NCBI GenBank assembly: GCA_022616595.1
Contig: JAKEEL010000229.1
Span: 1 to 8,945, forward strand
Length of the DNA stretch: 8,945 nucleotides
Direction: 5' to 3'
DNA from: Methylococcaceae bacterium
Lineage (GTDB): Bacteria > Pseudomonadota > Gammaproteobacteria > Methylococcales > UBA1147
Made by a program: the position numbers and the translations under genes. The notes under the pieces are model-generated. The model did not search any database, had not been told where the DNA came from, and saw only the letters and a program-made list of their open reading frames with translations. Below are positions 6,372-8,945 of the stretch, one piece after another (positions within the stretch are counted from its first letter, which is position 1; every line of letters begins with the position of its first letter).

Positions 6372-7655
6372 TTGAGCGACATTCCCCTGAGTATCCTGTT
6401 TGGAGTGTTGGGTCTTCTGGTTATTCTTTCCGCCTTTTTTTCGGGTTCTGAAACTGCGCTGATGACACTGAACCGCTACCGGCTGCAACACTTGGCCAAG
6501 AAGCGGCATGCGGGTGCCGTGCGGGTGCAGACGCTGCTGCGGCGCCCCGACCGGCTGATCGGCCTGATTCTGCTCGGAAACAATTTCGTCAATATTCTTG
6601 CTTCTTCGTTGACGACGGTCATCGCACTTCGTTTGGGCGGAGAGTCCGCGATCGCGCTCGGAGCCGGAATCTTGACTCTGGTTATTCTGATTTTCGGCGA
6701 AGTCGCACCCAAAACCCTGGGCGCCATGCACCCGGAAAGGCTCGCATTTCCAGTCTCGTGGATCATTCTTTCCTTGCTGAAGATTCTTTATCCGGTGGTC
6801 TGGATCGTCAACTCGATTTCCAACCTTCTTCTCAAGGTTTTCCGCTATGATCCGAGCCGGCACGAAAGAGACAGGCTCAGTAAGGAAGAATTGCGCACCA
6901 TCGTCGCCGAAGCGGACGCACTTCTACCGGAAAAATATCAGAATATGCTGGTCGGAATTCTGGACTTGGAATCGGCAACCGTCGAAGACGTAATGGTGCC
7001 GAGAAATGAAATTGTCGGTCTGGATCTCGATGCACCGCTGGATGAACTGATTGCGCTGATCAGAAGCATTCCACACAGCCGAATTCCCGTCTACAAGAAG
7101 AGCATAGACCGGGTCATCGGCATTTTATCGCTGAGAAAGATACTGCCGCGCCTGAATGACCAGGACCTGGACAAAAAAACCATCGCCCAGGAAATGAGCA
7201 AAACCTATTTCATTCCGGAAAGCACCCCGCTGCACAGGCAACTCATGAATTTCACGAATGAGGGCAGCAGCATCGGACTGATTGTCGATGAATATGGTGA
7301 GGTGCAGGGGCTTGTAACGCTCGAAGATCTATTGCAGGAAATCGTCGGTGAGATTACACCCGGGTCGCCCGACGTCGAACGGCAAAAGGACGGTGGTTTT
7401 CTGGTCGATGCCAGCGTTACCTTGAGAGAACTGAACCGCGTGACCGGTTGGTCTTTCCCGACCGAAGGACCGAAGACCCTGAACGGATTGATCATCGAAT
7501 TTCTCGAAACCATTCCGGCCCGGGGAACCAGTCTGGAATTGTCCGGATACCGTTTGGAAATCCTGGAAGTCAATGACCACGCGGTGAAGCGCGTCAAATT
7601 TTACGCTTCGCAAAACCCGGACCTGCTAAAAAATGGCATTTTCCCAACCGATTGA
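6372..7655 (+). CDS. corB: CorB/YfjD-type CNNM transporter with CBS pair and CorC/HlyC domain
   Basis: This inner-membrane protein belongs to the CNNM/CorB family, implicated in magnesium and cobalt transport or efflux. The product is 427 residues, close to E. coli YfjD in length and motifs. The DUF21/CNNM membrane domain (about 1-155) has hydrophobic helices near 5-27, 62-85, 93-117 and 124-155, with conserved FFSGSETALMTLNRYRLQHL, LLGNNFVNILASSL and FGEVAPKTLGA. LSKEELRTIV (169-178) leads into a CBS pair (about 205-325: VEDVMVPRNEIVGLD, then IVDEYGEVQGLVTLEDLLQE). A CorC/HlyC C-terminal domain (about 340-412) follows. The annotated start is a TTG with no nearby Shine-Dalgarno. GGAG at 6350-6353 is ideally spaced from an in-frame ATT at 6360, which would add 4 residues. 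It is divergent from fleQ, has its own predicted promoter and shows no obvious link to motility. Confidence 0.92.
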   Translation: MSDIPLSILFGVLGLLVILSAFFSGSETALMTLNRYRLQHLAKKRHAGAVRVQTLLRRPDRLIGLILLGNNFVNILASSLTTVIALRLGGESAIALGAGILTLVILIFGEVAPKTLGAMHPERLAFPVSWIILSLLKILYPVVWIVNSISNLLLKVFRYDPSRHERDRLSKEELRTIVAEADALLPEKYQNMLVGILDLESATVEDVMVPRNEIVGLDLDAPLDELIALIRSIPHSRIPVYKKSIDRVIGILSLRKILPRLNDQDLDKKTIAQEMSKTYFIPESTPLHRQLMNFTNEGSSIGLIVDEYGEVQGLVTLEDLLQEIVGEITPGSPDVERQKDGGFLVDASVTLRELNRVTGWSFPTEGPKTLNGLIIEFLETIPARGTSLELSGYRLEILEVNDHAVKRVKFYASQNPDLLKNGIFPTD

Positions 7656-7712
7656 TCGTTTTCTGTCTATACTAGGATCCAGGCTCCAAAAATACGAATT
7701 CAAAGCGTTGGA
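7656..7712 (+). promoter_or_regulatory. Possible -10 element (TATACT, 7668-7673) ahead of the FHA-PilZ pair
   Basis: The 57-base gap after corB has TATACT, a 5-of-6 match to the -10 box. No convincing -35 lies at the right distance (CAACCG occupies the 17-base position). No intrinsic terminator separates corB from the FHA gene, so readthrough from corB is equally possible. Confidence 0.3.
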
Positions 7713-8378
7713 ATGGCAAAACTGACACTGACTTTTAAAGGCAAACCGATTCGTGCCTACCAATTCGAGGCCGGCGATTGTGTAAGCATTGGCAGAAACG
7801 ATGAAAATGACATCCGGATCGACAGTCTGGCCGTCGCACCGATTCACGCCGAGATCCTGTTCGGGGATCAGGGCAGTATCATCACTCAGAAAGAAAACGA
7901 TTTCCCCCTGCAAGTCAACAATACGCAAACCGCCCGGCACGAGCTTCAGCATGGCGATCAGATTTCGATTGGAAAACATGTCCTGTATTTCATGGACGAG
8001 ACAACCCTTCTGGAAACGCCTTCCGCGCGCGACTCCCTCGAAACCGATCTCAGGTTGCTGGACGACGAACTCAAACAGTCCTCGCAGACCGTCGACGGAC
8101 AACTGCAGATTCTGAACGGGAGAAACATCGGGCGCGTTTTGTTACTCAAGCGCGGGCTGACCCGGCTCGGGAAACCCGAAACCGGGGTCGCGGTGATCGC
8201 GAAACGAAAGGATGGATTTTATATCGCCGCGCTGGACGGCGGAGCGCAGATCAAATTGAATGGCAAAACGGTTCACGATAAAAGCATCAAGCTGAATCAA
8301 GGCGATCGGGTGGAAATCGATCGCACCGAAATGCTGTTTTTCGTCAATCAGCTCAGCCCTCAACTCGAGGAGAGCTGA
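7713..8378 (+). CDS. Tandem FHA-domain protein, second FHA degenerate
   Basis: FHA domains bind phosphothreonine peptides and act as adaptors. The product is 221 residues, with no membrane segment or signal peptide seen, so it is probably cytosolic. The first FHA (about 15-95) has the conserved signature: IGRNDENDIRID (G27, R28, N32), a Ser (S38) and His (H45) in the SLAVAPIHAEI stretch, then LQHGDQISIG and LYFMD. A charged linker (about 100-128) follows. Residues 130-212 look like a second FHA fold (LTRLGKPETGVAVIAKR, GAQIKLNGKTV, LNQGDRVEIDRTEMLFFV). However, GK replaces GR and no Ser/His pair follows, so phosphopeptide binding is probably lost there; similar degenerate units act as structural or protein-docking domains. 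The ATG at 7713 has only a close GGA in front. The stop overlaps the PilZ start by one base. No Ser/Thr kinase or phosphatase is in the window. Confidence 0.9.
   Translation: MAKLTLTFKGKPIRAYQFEAGDCVSIGRNDENDIRIDSLAVAPIHAEILFGDQGSIITQKENDFPLQVNNTQTARHELQHGDQISIGKHVLYFMDETTLLETPSARDSLETDLRLLDDELKQSSQTVDGQLQILNGRNIGRVLLLKRGLTRLGKPETGVAVIAKRKDGFYIAALDGGAQIKLNGKTVHDKSIKLNQGDRVEIDRTEMLFFVNQLSPQLEES
8367..8372 (+). promoter_or_regulatory. Ribosome binding site of the PilZ gene
   Basis: GAGGAG inside the last codons of the FHA gene, 5 bases before the ATG at 8378, in a TGATG stop-start overlap. This strong site supports the chosen start and indicates translational coupling between the two genes. 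Confidence 0.75.
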
Positions 8379-8752
8379 TGCAAAAAGGATTTGCCGCAAA
8401 CGAGCGGCGCCACTTTCATCGAATCGCCTATGATGCGCCGGCCTGGCTTTCGGACGGCGAAAAAACCTGGCCGGTACATCTGATCGATCTTTCCTTGCAC
8501 GGTTGTTTGCTGAAATTCCCGGCCGACCGGATTGCGCAGCCCGGCACGGATTACAAACTGACGGTTCAGCTCGGCGATTCGATTGCAATCCGGATGAATC
8601 TGGCTTTGGTTCGGGACGCACCGGAACGCACCGGATTCGAATGCACCCATATCGATCTGGACAGCATCTGCGAATTAAGAAGGCTCCTCGAACTGAATCT
8701 TGGCGACGCGAGCCTGCTGGAGCGGGACCTGAACGCGCTGACCGGCGCTTGA
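8378..8752 (+). CDS. mapZ: PilZ-domain cyclic-di-GMP receptor of the PA4608/MapZ type
   Basis: PilZ domains bind cyclic di-GMP. This 124-residue single-domain protein has both halves of the binding signature: R11-H-F-H-R15 (RxxxR, in NERRHFHRIAYDAPAWL) and D37-L-S-L-H-G42 (DxSxxG). Its C-terminal part, GFECTHIDLDSICELRRL then LELNLGDASLLERDLNAL, strongly resembles Pseudomonas aeruginosa PA4608 (MapZ), as recalled from family knowledge. MapZ binds the chemotaxis methyltransferase CheR1 when loaded with cyclic di-GMP and alters flagellar switching. Whether the partner here is CheR cannot be told; no che gene is in the window. The start overlaps the FHA stop by one base and has a strong GAGGAG, so the two proteins are probably made together. 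The last codons and stop form part of a small hairpin (8746-8760) lacking a T-run. Confidence 0.93.
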   Translation: MQKGFAANERRHFHRIAYDAPAWLSDGEKTWPVHLIDLSLHGCLLKFPADRIAQPGTDYKLTVQLGDSIAIRMNLALVRDAPERTGFECTHIDLDSICELRRLLELNLGDASLLERDLNALTGA

Positions 8753-8760
8753 AGCAAGCG
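8746..8760 (+). other. Hairpin CGCTTG-AAG-CAAGCG at the end of the PilZ gene
   Basis: A perfect 6-base stem with a 3-base loop spans the PilZ stop codon. No run of T follows on either strand, so it does not meet the usual form of an intrinsic terminator. It could protect the transcript 3' end or be chance. Confidence 0.3.
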
Positions 8761-8780
8761 TGCACCGGCCTCCAAGAGAA

Positions 8781-8945
8781 ATTTTCCGACTTGGTCACTA
8801 AGCGGAAAACCGGATTAGGATAACGGGAATCTGGCAGGCGCAGAATTGCTGTTATCCTGCTCAATGGGGTAGGTCAAGTCTTTGCCGGTAAGGAGTTGAT
8901 CCTCGGGAATTAAGCGGTGATACCCTTCCCAATCGTCGGTGATGA
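8781..8945 (-). pseudogene. Decayed C-terminal remnant of an IS1-family transposase (runs off right edge)
   Basis: Read on the minus strand from the right edge, the sequence gives ITDDWEGYHRLIPEDQ, then LLTGKDLTYPIEQDNSNS, then a short APARFPLS tail and a TAA at 8817-8815. TDDW(x)xY...P, GK..T..IE and DNSN are the characteristic C-terminal run of IS1-family (DDE, InsB-like) transposases, where DNSN is normally followed by a RHxLARFxRR block and then VVSKSEEM. Here the RH is lost and ARF is recognisable, but the frame then breaks. In the next frame, after the TAA, LVTKSEN (about 8781-8801) resembles VVSKSEE. The gene is therefore truncated and frameshifted, and inactive unless the window edge misleads. 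It converges on the PilZ gene. No terminal inverted repeat or target duplication could be recognised inside the window. Confidence 0.72.

Noticed and set aside
8142..8864. 240-codon minus-strand frame across the FHA and PilZ genes
   Set aside because: Most of it is antisense to two clear genes. Only its first part (8781-8864) overlaps the IS1 remnant and carries the KSEN trace.

Overview
The window looks like a chromosomal segment from a gammaproteobacterium with a polar-flagellum regulatory scheme of the Pseudomonas/Vibrio type. The minus strand carries, in transcription order, fleQ (flrA), fleS (flrB), fleR (flrC), fliE and the 5' part of fliF. Enteric bacteria use flhDC instead of this FleQ-FleSR arrangement. 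Base composition and codon use look even across the main genes. I cannot name the genus.

Layout. Positions 1-1337 (minus) hold the N-terminal 445 codons of fliF, the MS-ring protein; the gene runs off the left edge. Next come fliE (minus, about 1432-1743), fleR (minus, 1807-3141), fleS (minus, 3143-4375) and fleQ (minus, 4467-5900). A 471-base gap (5901-6371) separates this block from a plus-strand set: a CorB/YfjD-type CNNM-CBS transporter (6372-7655), a tandem-FHA protein (7713-8378) and a PilZ protein of the PA4608/MapZ type (8378-8752). At the right edge the minus strand carries the decayed C-terminal end of an IS1-family transposase.

How it works together. FleQ is an AAA+ sigma-54 activator and carries residues matching the known cyclic-di-GMP contacts of Pseudomonas FleQ. 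A clean -24/-12 sigma-54 promoter lies between fleQ and fleS, and a second lies between fleR and fliE. This predicts the usual tiered cascade: FleQ switches on fleSR, the FleS kinase phosphorylates FleR, and FleR switches on the fliE-fliF basal-body operon. The PilZ protein is also a predicted cyclic-di-GMP receptor, of a family that in Pseudomonas acts on the chemotaxis methyltransferase CheR1. The second messenger may therefore touch both arms of motility control here, although the FHA-PilZ pair is not in the flagellar operon.

I found no CRISPR array, tRNA, rRNA, toxin-antitoxin pair or defence system. Nothing in the window amounts to a wholly new system. The least familiar element is the FHA-PilZ pair, whose second FHA unit appears to have lost its phosphopeptide-binding residues. 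Other points of interest are the structured fleQ/corB intergenic region, the non-canonical start of corB, the very short predicted fleS leader and the IS1 remnant.
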